NCBI RefSeq assembly: GCF_023571765.1
Contig: NZ_JAMJXC010000007.1
Coordinates: forward strand, 124,001 to 188,000
Origin: Xanthobacter aminoxidans
GTDB taxonomy: Bacteria > Pseudomonadota > Alphaproteobacteria > Rhizobiales > Xanthobacteraceae
Length of the DNA: 64,000 bases
Direction: 5' to 3'
Within the stretch, counting starts at the first letter, position 1. The number at the start of each line of letters is the position of its first letter. Of the stretch, positions 43,311 through 52,088 are shown one piece after another. A model generated the notes under the pieces. It saw nothing but the letters and a program-made list of their open reading frames with translations, made no database searches and was not told where the DNA came from. The translations under genes and the position numbers were made by a program.

Positions 43311-44402
43311 ATGAGCAAATCTTCTGAAATCGAGGCGCCGGAAGCGGTTCAGGCTGCCCTTCGCACAGCCGTTGGCGCGGTGCATGCGGAGGTACGGGCG
43401 GGCGCGGTGCTCCACCTGCCGGCCCATGACGCCCAATGGATGGCGACTGGAATATCCGTCACGCGGGGCGAGACGGTCACACTCCTGTCTTCGGGCATCG
43501 CCTGGCTCTCCCGCGCTTTCGACCTGTTCGTCACCGGCGGTCTGTCGCTCTGGTACCGCATCGGCGGGGGCCCCATCGGCAAGGTGGGAGACGACACCTT
43601 CAGCTTCACCGCCGAGCGGGACGGGCCGCTTGAGCTGATCTGCCACCTGGCGGGGCAGTGGATCGACGAAAGCGGGCGCTTCGATCCCGCCTCGACCCTG
43701 GAGGACGGTGGCCTTTGCGTCGCGGCTCTGGTCTGGCGCGGCGACCGGGACGCGGGCCTTGCCGCCTTCGCGGCGGTCGATTCCACTGGCCTTGCGGCCC
43801 GCGAGGTCGCGCGGATCGCGGCCTTTCGCCCGCTGCCGCCCGGCTGGGCGCCCCTGTGGCGGGTGGGCGCCACCTCCATCTTCTGCGAGGCGGTCGACAC
43901 GGACGCGCCCCCGCGCATCGCCTGCCGCTGCGTCGAGGATGCCGGCATCATCAAATATCCGCTCAGCCTGGAGCTGACCGACGACCTTGCCATCGCCTGG
44001 GACTGGCGCATCCAGCGCCTGCCCTCCACGGTCGCCGAGGACATCGCGCCGACCCACGACTATCTCTCCCTCGCGGTGGAGTTCGACACCGGGCAGGACC
44101 TGACCTATTTCTGGAGCTCCTCCCTGCCGGTGGGCACCACCTTCCGCTGCCCGCTGCCCTGGTGGGACCAGGTGGAGACCCATATGGCCGTGCGCTCCGG
44201 CGCCGCGGGCCTCGGCCAGTGGCTCGGCGAGCGGCAGCCGCTGCTGTCCGACTACCGGCGCTGCGTGGGCGGCGCCGATCCGGCGCGGGTGGTGGGTGTG
44301 TGGATCATCGCTCTGAGCGCCTTCCAGCGCGGCACGGGCCTCGCCGATTTCGCCCGCATCCGCCTGGAAGGCGCGGGTGGGCAAACCTGGATCGGGCCGT
44401 AG
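43311..44402 (+). CDS. LecA-like beta-sandwich plus DUF3047 protein
   Basis: A 363-residue protein without a signal peptide. Residues ~20-150 resemble the galactose-binding LecA (PA-IL) sandwich: [35 protein letters not shown] and GPLELICH...SGRFD follow the LecA strand order. Residues ~170-360 match DUF3047 ([64 protein letters not shown]). Both family assignments are from pattern recognition. Function unknown; a sugar- or glycolipid-binding role is conceivable. An ATG at 43299 in the same frame is also possible. It faces an AraC regulator. Confidence 0.72.
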   Translation: MSKSSEIEAPEAVQAALRTAVGAVHAEVRAGAVLHLPAHDAQWMATGISVTRGETVTLLSSGIAWLSRAFDLFVTGGLSLWYRIGGGPIGKVGDDTFSFTAERDGPLELICHLAGQWIDESGRFDPASTLEDGGLCVAALVWRGDRDAGLAAFAAVDSTGLAAREVARIAAFRPLPPGWAPLWRVGATSIFCEAVDTDAPPRIACRCVEDAGIIKYPLSLELTDDLAIAWDWRIQRLPSTVAEDIAPTHDYLSLAVEFDTGQDLTYFWSSSLPVGTTFRCPLPWWDQVETHMAVRSGAAGLGQWLGERQPLLSDYRRCVGGADPARVVGVWIIALSAFQRGTGLADFARIRLEGAGGQTWIGP

Positions 44403-44432
44403 GAGAGAGAGCCTGGGCGGCCCCCTCCCGCC

Positions 44433-44460
44433 TTGCCTTTCCTTCGAAACCTGCTATACG
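44433..44460 (+). promoter_or_regulatory. Candidate promoter of the rpsF operon
   Basis: TTGCCT (44433-44438) and TATACG (44455-44460) with a 16-base spacer, 206 bases before the rpsF start. It implies a ~200-base 5' leader, in which S6:S18 autoregulation would be expected from other bacteria. Confidence 0.5.
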
Positions 44461-44665
44461 CCCCGCTTCCGTCGCACCCGGCCGGGGGCTGAACGGACGG
44501 TCTTCTTTTGCCGCGGCCCATCCCACGGGTTTGGCCAAGGCGTCGGAAGACAGGGCGAAAGTCCGTCGTCCCGTGTCCCCGCCTTCCGAGCTTCGCGCCT
44601 TTCCGAAAGGCAAGAAGGGCTTGGCGCCGGTGGACGGAAGAGTGAAACCGAAAGGCAGTGAACAC

Positions 44666-45118
44666 ATGCCGCTCTACGAGCACGTGTTCCTCGCGCGCCA
44701 GGACGTCACGGCGCAGCAGGTCGAGGAACTCACCACCCGGTTCAAGGGTGTCATCGAGGCGAATGGCGGCTCGGTCGGTAAGACCGAGTACTGGGGCGTG
44801 AAGTCCCTCACCTATCGCATCAACAAGAACCGCAAGGCCCACTTCACCCTTCTGAACATCGACGCCCCCGCGGCGGCGGTGCAGGAGCTGGAGCGCCAGC
44901 AGCGCATCGACGAGGACGTCCTGCGCATCCTCACCCTGCGCGTCGAGGAGCACGAGGAGGGTCCCTCCGCCATGCTCCAGAAGCGTGACCGGGACGACCG
45001 TGGCGAGCGCGGAGAGCGTGGCGACCGCGGTGATCGTGGCGACCGCTTCGGCGGCCGTGAGGATCGGCCGCGCCGTCCGCGTCCGACCGATGAAGTGCAG
45101 GCCGAGGAGGGCAACTGA
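44666..45118 (+). CDS. rpsF: 30S ribosomal protein S6
   Basis: A 150-residue S6. The fold region [43 protein letters not shown] and [17 protein letters not shown] is canonical. A tail of ~45 residues rich in Arg, Asp and Gly ([19 protein letters not shown]) ends the protein, as in many alphaproteobacteria. Its TGA overlaps the rpsR ATG by one base. First gene of the rpsF-rpsR-DUF2232-rplI group. Confidence 0.98.
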   Translation: MPLYEHVFLARQDVTAQQVEELTTRFKGVIEANGGSVGKTEYWGVKSLTYRINKNRKAHFTLLNIDAPAAAVQELERQQRIDEDVLRILTLRVEEHEEGPSAMLQKRDRDDRGERGERGDRGDRGDRFGGREDRPRRPRPTDEVQAEEGN

Positions 45119-45384
45119 TGGCTTTCGCATCGTCCGGTGGTGCCGGCGCCGGCGGCGGTCAGCGCCGTCCCTTCTTCCGCCGTCGCAAGACCTGCCCCTT
45201 CTCCGGCCCGAACGCGCCGAAGATCGACTACAAGGATGTGCGTCTCCTGCAGCGCTACATCTCCGAGCGCGGCAAGATCGTGCCCTCGCGCATCACGGCG
45301 GTCTCCGCCAAGAAGCAGCGCGAGCTCTCCGCCGCCATCAAGCGCGCGCGGTTCCTGGGCCTGCTGCCCTTCGTGATCCGCTGA
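45118..45384 (+). CDS. rpsR: 30S ribosomal protein S18
   Basis: An 88-residue S18 with [36 protein letters not shown] and the C-terminal [27 protein letters not shown]. It binds S6 in the 30S platform. It overlaps rpsF by one base. A terminator-like hairpin follows 20 bases after the stop, ahead of the DUF2232 gene. Confidence 0.98.
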   Translation: MAFASSGGAGAGGGQRRPFFRRRKTCPFSGPNAPKIDYKDVRLLQRYISERGKIVPSRITAVSAKKQRELSAAIKRARFLGLLPFVIR

Positions 45385-45403
45385 TCGCCTGATCCGCTGA
45401 TTG

Positions 45404-45435
45404 GGGCGCCCCCTTCGGGAGGGCGCCCTTCCTTT
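45404..45435 (+). terminator. Terminator/attenuator after rpsR
   Basis: GGGCGCCC (45404-45411) pairs with GGGCGCCC (45421-45428), with an inner CC-TTCG-GG tetraloop stem, followed by TTCCTTT. Because DUF2232 and rplI follow on the same strand, it may only partly terminate. Confidence 0.75.
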
Positions 45436-45522
45436 AGCGACGCGCTTCGGGGAATGACCCCCGGAGCGTCTGCTGGGGCGGAAAATCCGCCTCTAACCGC
45501 ACCCGCGGGACAGCTTGTCGAG

Positions 45523-46476
45523 ATGGTGTACCTTCTTCTCACAGGCGTGGCTGCCGGCCTCGCATCCGCCCTTCTTGCCGCCGGAGCCGCGGCGGGATCG
45601 GCGCTGGCCGTGCCCCTGTTCTATCTCTCGCCTTTGCCGGTGATGATCGCCGGCCTCGCCTTCTCGCCGCTCTCGGCGCTGGTGGCGCTTGCCGTGGGCG
45701 CTGCGGGGCTCGGCCTCGGCTTCGGCGGAACCCTCCTCCTGACATACATGGTCAGCCTCGGCGGACCGGCCTTCGCCTTGTCCTATGCGGCGATGCTGGC
45801 ACGGCCGGATCCAGCCGGACGGGACGGGCTGGTGTGGTTCCCGGTGGGCGGGCTGGTGCTGCTCTCCGCTGCCGTCTCGACGCTGGCGGTCATCATCGCC
45901 CTGTTCACCGTCGCCGGCGATTACGAGAGCTACCGCAAGGCGGTGATCGCCGCGTTCGAGACGCTGCTCTCGGGCCAGGTGCTGCCGGGGGCGGAGCCGA
46001 CCGATCCCGCCGCCGTGGGGGCCATCGTGGCGCGCCTGCTGCCGGGCATGGCGGCGGTGATGTCCATGGTCTCGCAGCTCGTCTGCCTCTATCTCGCGGC
46101 CCGCGCCGCGCGAATCTCCGGCCGCCTCAGGCGTCCGTGGCCGACCCTGTCGGCCGTCCGCCTGCCGCCCGTCACCTCGCTGGTGCTGGCGGTGGCGATC
46201 GCCTTGTCCATGGCCGGGGCGATGGTGGGGCTGTCCGCCTCCGCCGCGGCCGCGACCTTGGTGTGCGCCTATGCGCTCGCGGGCTTCGCCGTGGTCCATG
46301 CCGTGACCATCGGCCACTCGGCCCGCTTTCTCATCCTCGCCGGGCTGTGGCTCACCACGGCCGTGCTCGGCTGGCCGGTCATCGCCATGGCGATGCTCGG
46401 CTTTGTCGACGCCATGTTCGACTTCCGCTCGCGCATGGGCTCCGGGCAAAGCCCGCCCGCCGCGAACGACCGCTGA
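45523..46476 (+). CDS. DUF2232 (YybS-like) membrane protein
   Basis: A 317-residue integral membrane protein with about eight hydrophobic segments. The glycine/alanine-rich N-terminal helices, the [20 protein letters not shown] segment and its place between rpsR and rplI are what the DUF2232 family shows in Hyphomicrobiales. The role is unknown; the fixed position beside ribosomal genes suggests co-regulation with growth. ATG 45523 ([12 protein letters not shown]) was chosen because the preceding residues are polar and upstream of the first helix. Confidence 0.87.
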   Translation: MVYLLLTGVAAGLASALLAAGAAAGSALAVPLFYLSPLPVMIAGLAFSPLSALVALAVGAAGLGLGFGGTLLLTYMVSLGGPAFALSYAAMLARPDPAGRDGLVWFPVGGLVLLSAAVSTLAVIIALFTVAGDYESYRKAVIAAFETLLSGQVLPGAEPTDPAAVGAIVARLLPGMAAVMSMVSQLVCLYLAARAARISGRLRRPWPTLSAVRLPPVTSLVLAVAIALSMAGAMVGLSASAAAATLVCAYALAGFAVVHAVTIGHSARFLILAGLWLTTAVLGWPVIAMAMLGFVDAMFDFRSRMGSGQSPPAANDR

Positions 46477-46517
46477 AAAACACCGTAAATCCAACGATCA
46501 GAGACAGGAGAACCAAA

Positions 46518-47099
46518 ATGGACGTCATTCTTCTCGAGCGCGTCGCCAAGCTCGGCCAGATGGGCGAAGTGGTGAAGGTGAAGGACGGCTTCGGCCGCAA
46601 CTACCTGCTGCCGAACGGCAAGGCCCTGCGCGCCACCAAGGCGAACAAGGAGCGGTTCGAGACCATGAAGATCGAGCTCGAGGCCCGCAACCTGGAGCGC
46701 CGCAAGGACGCCGAGGCGGTGGCCGAGAAGCTCGCCGGCCAGGCCGTCATCATGATCCGTCAGGCGGGCGAGAGCGGTCAGCTCTACGGCTCGGTCTCCA
46801 CCCGCGACATCGCCGAGGGCTTCACCGCCAACGGCTTCAGCCTCGACCGCGGCCAGATCGTGATGAACCACCCCATCAAGACCCTGGGCCTGCATGTGGT
46901 GCCGGTGAGCCTGCACCCCGAGGTCGAGGTGACCGTGCAGGTCAACGTCGCCCGCAACGCGGAAGAGGCCGAGCGCCAGGCCCGCGGCGAGGACGTGCGC
47001 ACCGCCCGTGACGAGGACGCCGAGATCGAGGCCGAGCTCGCCATCGAGCGCGCCGCCGTGGCCGCCGAAATCGCCGCCGAGGAAGGCGAGGAAGCCTGA
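46518..47099 (+). CDS. rplI: 50S ribosomal protein L9
   Basis: A 193-residue L9. The N-terminal RNA-binding domain reads [37 protein letters not shown], followed by the long connecting helix and the C-terminal domain ([37 protein letters not shown]). A C-terminal acidic, alanine-rich extension of ~45 residues ([23 protein letters not shown]) is typical of alphaproteobacteria. A strong AGGAG site lies seven bases before the ATG. A terminator follows. Confidence 0.98.
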   Translation: MDVILLERVAKLGQMGEVVKVKDGFGRNYLLPNGKALRATKANKERFETMKIELEARNLERRKDAEAVAEKLAGQAVIMIRQAGESGQLYGSVSTRDIAEGFTANGFSLDRGQIVMNHPIKTLGLHVVPVSLHPEVEVTVQVNVARNAEEAERQARGEDVRTARDEDAEIEAELAIERAAVAAEIAAEEGEEA

Positions 47100-47154
47100 T
47101 TCTGGCCTGAGGCCTGCGGCGCCGGCACCCCGGCGCCGGTTGCAAGCTTTGAAC

Positions 47155-47194
47155 ACGGCGTCCCGGCCTCACCGCCGGGGCGCCGTTTTCGTTT
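47155..47194 (+). terminator. Rho-independent terminator after rplI
   Basis: ACGGCGTCCCGGC pairs with GCCGGGGCGCCGT (one mismatch) and is followed by TTTCGTTT. A second hairpin, GGCGCCGG/CCGGCGCC, lies just upstream (about 47119-47138). A family B repeat follows. Confidence 0.8.
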
Positions 47195-47201
47195 CCGGGT
47201 T

Positions 47202-47378
47202 CCGCCCTCGCGTCCCGGACGCATGCAGCGAAAGCGGAATGCGAGCCGGGACCCAGCGCAAGAGACCGCCGAAGGCGCTTCCTGCCCCCAATGCTTCCCG
47301 GCTTTGCCCCGCTGCGCGGGAGTCTTGCGCTGGCCCCCGGATCAGCGCTCCGGCTGCGCCGTCGCTTGTCCGGGGAAC
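47202..47378. repeat. Family B intergenic repeat copy 3
   Basis: A ~177-bp element with the same orientation and end words as 34724-34904 (CCCTCGCGTCCCGGACGCAT start, CTTGTCCGGGGAAC end, CTTGCGCTGGCCCCCGG inside). It follows the rplI terminator. The rest of 47100-47476 contains nothing else recognisable. Confidence 0.88.
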
Positions 47379-47476
47379 GGCGGATTCCGTCTCCCGCAGG
47401 AATCCTCTAAACTCCCACCGTTTCATCGCCGCCGGCCCGACCGGCCCCCATATTTCAATCCTTGGAGCTGCCCGCC

Positions 47477-47896
47477 ATGGCGCGCGCCCGTACCGCCTAT
47501 CTCAACCGGGCCGATGTGCCCGACCGTGCCGCGCTTCAGGCGGCGATTGATGCCTTCAAGATCAAGCTGGTGCTGGATGACGGCTATGTGCCGCTGGGAA
47601 CCTCCGGCTACCTGCCCTGCACCCTCCAGGGCGAGGATGCCGGCTTCACCCTGCGGTTTCGCGACGTGGGGGAGGATGGCGGCAAATCTCCCGCCCTCGC
47701 TCCGGTGCTGGGCGCGCGGGACGTGGCCGCCGACATCAAGTGGACCGGCGACATCCGCGAGGAGGTGAGCGCCATGGCGGTGCTCGCCGCCCTCGCCGGC
47801 TCATTCGGCGCCGTGGTGCACGACCCGGAGAAGGACGCGCTCATCGCGGCGAAGACGCTCCTCGCCCGCGCCAAAGAGGGCGCCGAGGAGCTGTAG
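47477..47896 (+). CDS. Hypothetical 139-residue protein
   Basis: A soluble, mixed alpha/beta protein beginning MARARTAYLNRADVPDRAAL, with LVLDDGYVPLGTSGYLPC, GFTLRFRDVGEDGG, and a C-terminal helical region EVSAMAVLAALAGSFGAVVHDPEKDALIAAKTLLARAKEG. The 'shape' (regulator-like strand, then helix) resembles small proteins of unknown function common in Hyphomicrobiales; I cannot name a family. GGAG lies ten bases before ATG 47477. It converges on the SMR gene with a three-base gap. Confidence 0.75.
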   Translation: MARARTAYLNRADVPDRAALQAAIDAFKIKLVLDDGYVPLGTSGYLPCTLQGEDAGFTLRFRDVGEDGGKSPALAPVLGARDVAADIKWTGDIREEVSAMAVLAALAGSFGAVVHDPEKDALIAAKTLLARAKEGAEEL

Positions 47897-47899
47897 GCC

Positions 47900-48229
47900 T
47901 CACTGCGCGACGCTCTTGGACATCAGGTTGATGACGATGACGCCGGCGATGATGAGCCCGAGGCCGATGAGCGCCGGCAGGTCCAGCTTCTGGCCGTAGT
48001 AGACCCAGGCGAATCCGGTGACGAGCACGATGCCGACGCCGGACCAGATGGCATAGGCGATGCCCACCGGCAGCGTGCGCAGGGTGAGCGACAGGCAGAA
48101 GAAGGCGATGCAATAGCCCACCACCACGATCACCGAGGGGCCGAACTTGGTGAAGCCTTCCGCCTGCTTCAGCGCCGAGGTGGCGATGACCTCGGCAACG
48201 ATGGCGATGAGAAGATAGACGTAGCTCAT
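47900..48229 (-). CDS. Small multidrug resistance (EmrE/QacE-like) exporter
   Basis: A 109-residue protein with four membrane helices. The essential glutamate is E13 in LLIAIVAEVIATSALKQAEGFT, followed by the GYCIAFFCLSLTLRTLPVGIAYAIWSGVGIV signature. It acts as an antiparallel homodimer exchanging protons for cationic drugs. Being a single gene, not a pair, it probably works in dual topology. It matches the EmrE/QacE rather than the SugE (guanidinium) branch, judged by the W/G pattern in helix 3. It is divergent from the thioesterase gene. Confidence 0.93.
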   Translation of the reverse strand: MSYVYLLIAIVAEVIATSALKQAEGFTKFGPSVIVVVGYCIAFFCLSLTLRTLPVGIAYAIWSGVGIVLVTGFAWVYYGQKLDLPALIGLGLIIAGVIVINLMSKSVAQ

Positions 48230-48392
48230 GTGACCCTGCCCCCCGCCGCGGTCGCCCGCAGCCCCATGCGCAGAAGAGGCGCCGGCCCGGCTGCTGTCAA
48301 CGCGGGGAAATTCCGCAGCGCCCGCCGGCCAGCCTTTCCGTTGGAGGTGCCGTCATCGCCCGGCTATCCTCCCTCCTCCTTCCCCTCCCAGC

Positions 48393-48902
48393 ATGACGGC
48401 CACCGTGACCGAGCCTTTCACCCCCCGCGATCCCGCCTATGAGACCAAGGTGCGCGACAGCTTCGCCCGCCAGCCCTTCATGACGCTCATCGGCGCCACC
48501 CTCGGCGCGGTGGCGCCGGGACGGGTGGAGATCGTGCTGCCCCATGCGGAGAAGGTGACGCAGCAGCACGGCTATTTCCACGGCGGCTCCATCGGCGCCA
48601 TCGCCGACACCGCCGGCGGCTATGCCGCCTACAGCCTGTTCCCACCGGATTCGACCGTGCTGACGGTGGAGTACAAGATCAACATCATGGCCCCCGGCAA
48701 GGGGGAACGACTGGTGGCCGTGGGCGAGGTGACGCGGGCGGGGCGCACCCTCACCGTGGCGAAGGTGGAGGTCTATGCCGAGGCCGGCGGCACCCGCACC
48801 CACTGCGCCACCGCCACCCAGACCCTCATGTGCCTCGCCGGCCGCAGCGACGATCGCGATGCGGCCCCGACCCGCGCCCCTTCCGGCGGCGCGACGGCCT
48901 GA
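48393..48902 (+). CDS. PaaI-family hotdog thioesterase
   Basis: A 169-residue hotdog-fold acyl-CoA thioesterase. The characteristic [22 protein letters not shown] region supplies the HGG catalytic loop and the aspartate; [23 protein letters not shown] is the central strand pair. It hydrolyses acyl- or aryl-CoA esters. The C-terminal ~20 residues ([17 protein letters not shown]) are disordered. Its TGA overlaps the sfsA ATG by one base, so the two are coupled. Confidence 0.92.
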   Translation: MTATVTEPFTPRDPAYETKVRDSFARQPFMTLIGATLGAVAPGRVEIVLPHAEKVTQQHGYFHGGSIGAIADTAGGYAAYSLFPPDSTVLTVEYKINIMAPGKGERLVAVGEVTRAGRTLTVAKVEVYAEAGGTRTHCATATQTLMCLAGRSDDRDAAPTRAPSGGATA

Positions 48903-49615
48903 TGCTGTTCGCCGCCCCCCTGCTGCCGGGCCGTCTGGTCCGGCGCTACAAGCGCTTCCTCGCCGACGTGGTGCTGGACGACGGCACCGAGACCACGGCG
49001 CATGTGGCCAACTCCGGCGCCATGCTGGGGCTCGATGCCCCCGGCAGCCGCGTCCTCCTCTCCCGCTCCCTCAACCCCGCCCGCAAGCTGGCCCTGAGCT
49101 GGGAGCTGGTGGAGGCCGATTTCGGCGCCGGGCCGGAATGGGTGGGGGTGAACACCATGCACCCCAACCTGCTGGTGGCCGAGGCCATCGCCGCCGGCCA
49201 GGTACCCGCCCTCGCCGGCTACGCCCGGATGCGGCGGGAGGTGAAATACGGCAAGGCCAGCCGCGTGGACATCAAGCTGGAAGACGACGCCCGCCCCGAC
49301 TGCTTCGTGGAAGTGAAGAACGTCCACCTCATGCGCGCCCCCGGCAAGGCCGAGTTCCCGGATTGCGTGACCGCCCGCGGCGCCAAGCACCTCGATGAAC
49401 TGGCCGGCGAGGTGGCGGCCGGGCGGCGGGCGGTGATGGTCTATATCAGCCAGATCGGCTCGGCCGGCTCCATCGCCCTCGCCCGCGATCTCGACCCCGG
49501 CTATGGGCGCGCCTTCGACCGGGCGCGGGACGCCGGGGTGGAGGCGATCGGCCTCGCCTGCCGGATCACGGCGAATGGTATTAACGTAGAGCGAACCGTG
49601 CCCATGCTGGGATGA
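48902..49615 (+). CDS. sfsA: SfsA (sugar fermentation stimulation) family protein
   Basis: A 237-residue protein. It opens [23 protein letters not shown] and contains [36 protein letters not shown] and [16 protein letters not shown], the diagnostic SfsA motifs. It contains an OB-fold and a nuclease-like domain; it has been described as a DNA-binding regulator of sugar utilisation in E. coli, but the true role is uncertain. It is coupled to the thioesterase gene. Confidence 0.95.
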   Translation: MLFAAPLLPGRLVRRYKRFLADVVLDDGTETTAHVANSGAMLGLDAPGSRVLLSRSLNPARKLALSWELVEADFGAGPEWVGVNTMHPNLLVAEAIAAGQVPALAGYARMRREVKYGKASRVDIKLEDDARPDCFVEVKNVHLMRAPGKAEFPDCVTARGAKHLDELAGEVAAGRRAVMVYISQIGSAGSIALARDLDPGYGRAFDRARDAGVEAIGLACRITANGINVERTVPMLG

Positions 49616-49621
49616 GGTGTC

Positions 49622-49705
49622 GATTCGAGAGCTGACACCATTGGACAGGCCCCGAACCCCGGGCGAAAACGTGGTGAAACCCGATTCGGAAACCTGGGGT
49701 GAATC
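49622..49705. promoter_or_regulatory. Three GANTC sites upstream of the L,D-transpeptidase
   Basis: GATTC at 49622-49626, GATTC at 49683-49687 and GAATC at 49701-49705 precede the start at 49710. In GC-rich DNA such sites are expected only about once per 350 bases, so the cluster is notable. CcrM control is inference. Confidence 0.35.
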
Positions 49706-49709
49706 GCCG

Positions 49710-50714
49710 ATGGCCGTCCCGTTCAGCCTCTCCCGCCGCGGAACCCTGAAGCTCGCCGCGACCCTCGCCGGCGCCCTTGTGGCGGACTCCCTGCTGCCCG
49801 CCACCGCCGCCGACGATCCTGACCTTGCGGAAATTAAGGCCCTGAAACCAGGCACTTACGTCTGGTATCCCGAGCGTTCGCCGGACGGCTTCGTGGCCAT
49901 CGTGGTGAATTTGTCGGACCAGCTCTGCTTCGTCTACCGAAACGGTGTCCGAATAGGGGCCTCCACGGTCTCCACCGGCAAGGACGGGCACGAAACCCCT
50001 ACCGGGGTATTCACAATCCTGGGCAAGGACGTGGACCACCATTCCTCGCTTTATAACGACGCATCAATGCCTTACACGGAGCGTCTGACGTGGTCGGGCG
50101 TGGCGCTGCACGCGGGCGGCCTCCCTGGATACCCCTCCTCCCACGGCTGCGTGCACCTGCCGCTGGCCTTCTCCAAGCTGGTCTTCGGCATCACCCACCT
50201 GGGCACCCCGGTCATCATCGCCGACCGCCATTCGGCGCCAGAAGATGTTTTGCATCCGGGACTTATCATGAGCGAGGGTCTGGAGCAGCAGCTCGCCACC
50301 TCGGCCACCGGCGAAGGCGCCCCCCAGGATGCCACCACCGCCCCGGAGCCCGTCTCCATGGTGGTGAGCCGGGCCGACAGCTCCATCACCGTCCTCAAGG
50401 GCGCACAGACCGCCGTGCAGGGTCCGGTGAGCATCCGCGATCCGCAGAACCCCTTGGGAAACCTCGTCTATGTGCTCATGAGCAAGGACGGAACCGCGCC
50501 CCGCTGGAGCGCCGTTTCCTATGAGGGGAACGGCGTCGTGGCCGGTCTGGCGCAGGATGCGCTGGCCCGGATCAGCGTCGATCCCTCCATCAACAAGCAG
50601 GTGGCCGCGCTGGTGACGCCGGGCACGACCTTGTTCCTCACCGACCTGCCCGCCCACCCCGGCACCCGGAGCGACGGCGGATTCGTCGTGATGGCCCAGA
50701 AGGTTACGAGCTGA
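49710..50714 (+). CDS. L,D-transpeptidase (YkuD domain), Tat-exported
   Basis: A 334-residue periplasmic enzyme that makes or anchors 3-3 peptidoglycan cross-links. The N-terminal SRRGTLKLAATLAGALV has a twin-arginine motif and hydrophobic core, with cleavage near ATAA. The YkuD catalytic site is HAGGLPGYPSSHGCVHLP, with H134, H145 and nucleophile C147. The last ~130 residues form an extra domain (SMVVSRADSSITVLKGAQ) of unknown role. The stop overlaps the mepA ATG, so a cross-linker and an endopeptidase are made together. Start chosen by the signal peptide. Confidence 0.92.
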   Translation: MAVPFSLSRRGTLKLAATLAGALVADSLLPATAADDPDLAEIKALKPGTYVWYPERSPDGFVAIVVNLSDQLCFVYRNGVRIGASTVSTGKDGHETPTGVFTILGKDVDHHSSLYNDASMPYTERLTWSGVALHAGGLPGYPSSHGCVHLPLAFSKLVFGITHLGTPVIIADRHSAPEDVLHPGLIMSEGLEQQLATSATGEGAPQDATTAPEPVSMVVSRADSSITVLKGAQTAVQGPVSIRDPQNPLGNLVYVLMSKDGTAPRWSAVSYEGNGVVAGLAQDALARISVDPSINKQVAALVTPGTTLFLTDLPAHPGTRSDGGFVVMAQKVTS

Positions 50715-51589
50715 TGCGTCGGCTCGCCGCCGCGGCAATCCTCGCCCTCCTCGGCACCGCCGCGTACGCCCAGAACAAACCCGCAGCCCCGGTGCCGGCC
50801 AAGGAGCTGTTCGGCCGCGCCGCCCAGCCCGCCCCCATGGCCGCGCGCAGCATCGGATTCTATTCCAAGGGCTGTCTCGCCGGCGCCCAGGCCTTGCCCG
50901 TCAACGGTCCGAACTGGCAGGTCATGCGCCTGTCCCGCAACCGCAACTGGGGCCACCCGGACCTCGTCGACTTCCTCGAACGCTTCTCGGCGAAGGTGCC
51001 GCAAGTGTCTGGCTGGCAAGGCATTCTCGTCGGCGATATGGCCCAGCCACGCGGCGGCCCCATGCTCACCGGCCACGCCTCCCACCAGATCGGCCTTGAT
51101 GCCGACATCTGGCTCACCCCCAGCCCCGGACGCGAACTCACCCGAGAGGAACGGGAAAAGCTCTCCGCCTCCATGATGGTCCGCGCCGACCGCAAGGACA
51201 TCGATCCCGCCAACTGGCGGCCGGACACCTGGAAGGTGATCCGCGCCGCCGCCGTCGAGCCGCGGGTGGAGCGCATTTTCGTCAACGCCGCCATCAAGAA
51301 GGCGCTGTGCCGGGAGGCGACGGGCGACCGGTCCTTCCTCGCCAAGGTGCGCCCCTATTGGGGCCACGACTACCACATGCACATCCGCCTCACCTGCCCG
51401 GCCTCCAGCCCCGACTGCCGTCCGCAGGAAGCCCCGCCGACCGGGGATGGCTGCGGATCGGAGCTGGACTGGTGGTTCACCGACGCGGTGCTGCACCCCA
51501 AGCCGGAGAAGGAACCGTCCAAGCCCAAGCCGCCCCTCACCCTCGCCGATCTGCCCGACGCCTGCGCCGCCGTGCTCGACGCGCGCTGA
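50714..51589 (+). CDS. mepA: Penicillin-insensitive murein endopeptidase MepA
   Basis: A 291-residue periplasmic metallopeptidase (M74) that cuts D-Ala-mDAP cross-links. A signal peptide (residues 1-19, AYAQ) is followed by GCLAGAQALPVNGPNWQVMRLSRNRNWGHPDLV. Metal ligands are in GHASHQIGLDADIW (H121, D129) and YWGHDYHMHIRLTC. The Cys pairs in CLAGA and CPASSPDC are family-typical. It is coupled by a one-base overlap to the L,D-transpeptidase gene. Confidence 0.94.
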   Translation: MRRLAAAAILALLGTAAYAQNKPAAPVPAKELFGRAAQPAPMAARSIGFYSKGCLAGAQALPVNGPNWQVMRLSRNRNWGHPDLVDFLERFSAKVPQVSGWQGILVGDMAQPRGGPMLTGHASHQIGLDADIWLTPSPGRELTREEREKLSASMMVRADRKDIDPANWRPDTWKVIRAAAVEPRVERIFVNAAIKKALCREATGDRSFLAKVRPYWGHDYHMHIRLTCPASSPDCRPQEAPPTGDGCGSELDWWFTDAVLHPKPEKEPSKPKPPLTLADLPDACAAVLDAR

Positions 51590-51711
51590 CGACGGCCGGC
51601 CTCGCGCGAACGTGCTCAGCCGGGGAGCCGGCCTCCGGCTGGTGCCGCTCCGCTCCCCGGCGCATCATACCGGTGCAGGCCGAAACGGCCGCAGCATCAT
51701 GGGAGGGCGCA

Positions 51712-51999
51712 ATGCTGAAACGTCTTGGTGTTGGTGCAATCGTCCTGTTTGCGGGCCTGAGCCCGGCGGCGGCCGAGAAATGGGATCTTTCGACCATGAC
51801 CTGCCAGCAGTTCCTGCAGGCGGACAAGGATACGATCACCATTATCCTCACGTGGCTCGATGCCTACTACAAGGACGACGACGCGCCTCCGGTGATCGAC
51901 ACGGACAAGTTCGTGAAGAATGCCGAAAAACTTGCCGGCTTCTGCGCGTCCTCGCCGAGCCTCGGTCTCATCACGGCGGCCGACAAGGTGTTCGACTGA
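51712..51999 (+). CDS. HdeA/HdeB-like periplasmic chaperone
   Basis: A 95-residue secreted protein. A signal peptide (to about SPAAA) is followed by KWDLSTMTCQQFL and ends with GFCASSPSLGLITAADKVF. The two cysteines C31 and C78 match the disulfide of HdeA-type acid-stress chaperones, with the helical TCQQFL opening being the family mark. A ribosome site GGGAGGGCG precedes ATG 51712. It is probably induced by acid or periplasmic stress; no adjacent regulator is seen. Confidence 0.85.
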   Translation: MLKRLGVGAIVLFAGLSPAAAEKWDLSTMTCQQFLQADKDTITIILTWLDAYYKDDDAPPVIDTDKFVKNAEKLAGFCASSPSLGLITAADKVFD

Positions 52000-52088
52000 T
52001 CCCGGAACCCGCCGCCTTAGTCCCGTCTTGAAGAGCTGTCCGCAATTCCGGCCGCCCCGGCCCACGGGACGGCGAGAGGGAGGTTCAT

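Noticed and set aside
42215-43312. AraC gene start overlapping the divergent gene start at CATG 43310-43313
   Set aside because: Both frames can begin there, but the AraC gene has a better ribosome site before ATG 43201 and a family-typical N-terminus, which leaves ~110 bases for promoters.
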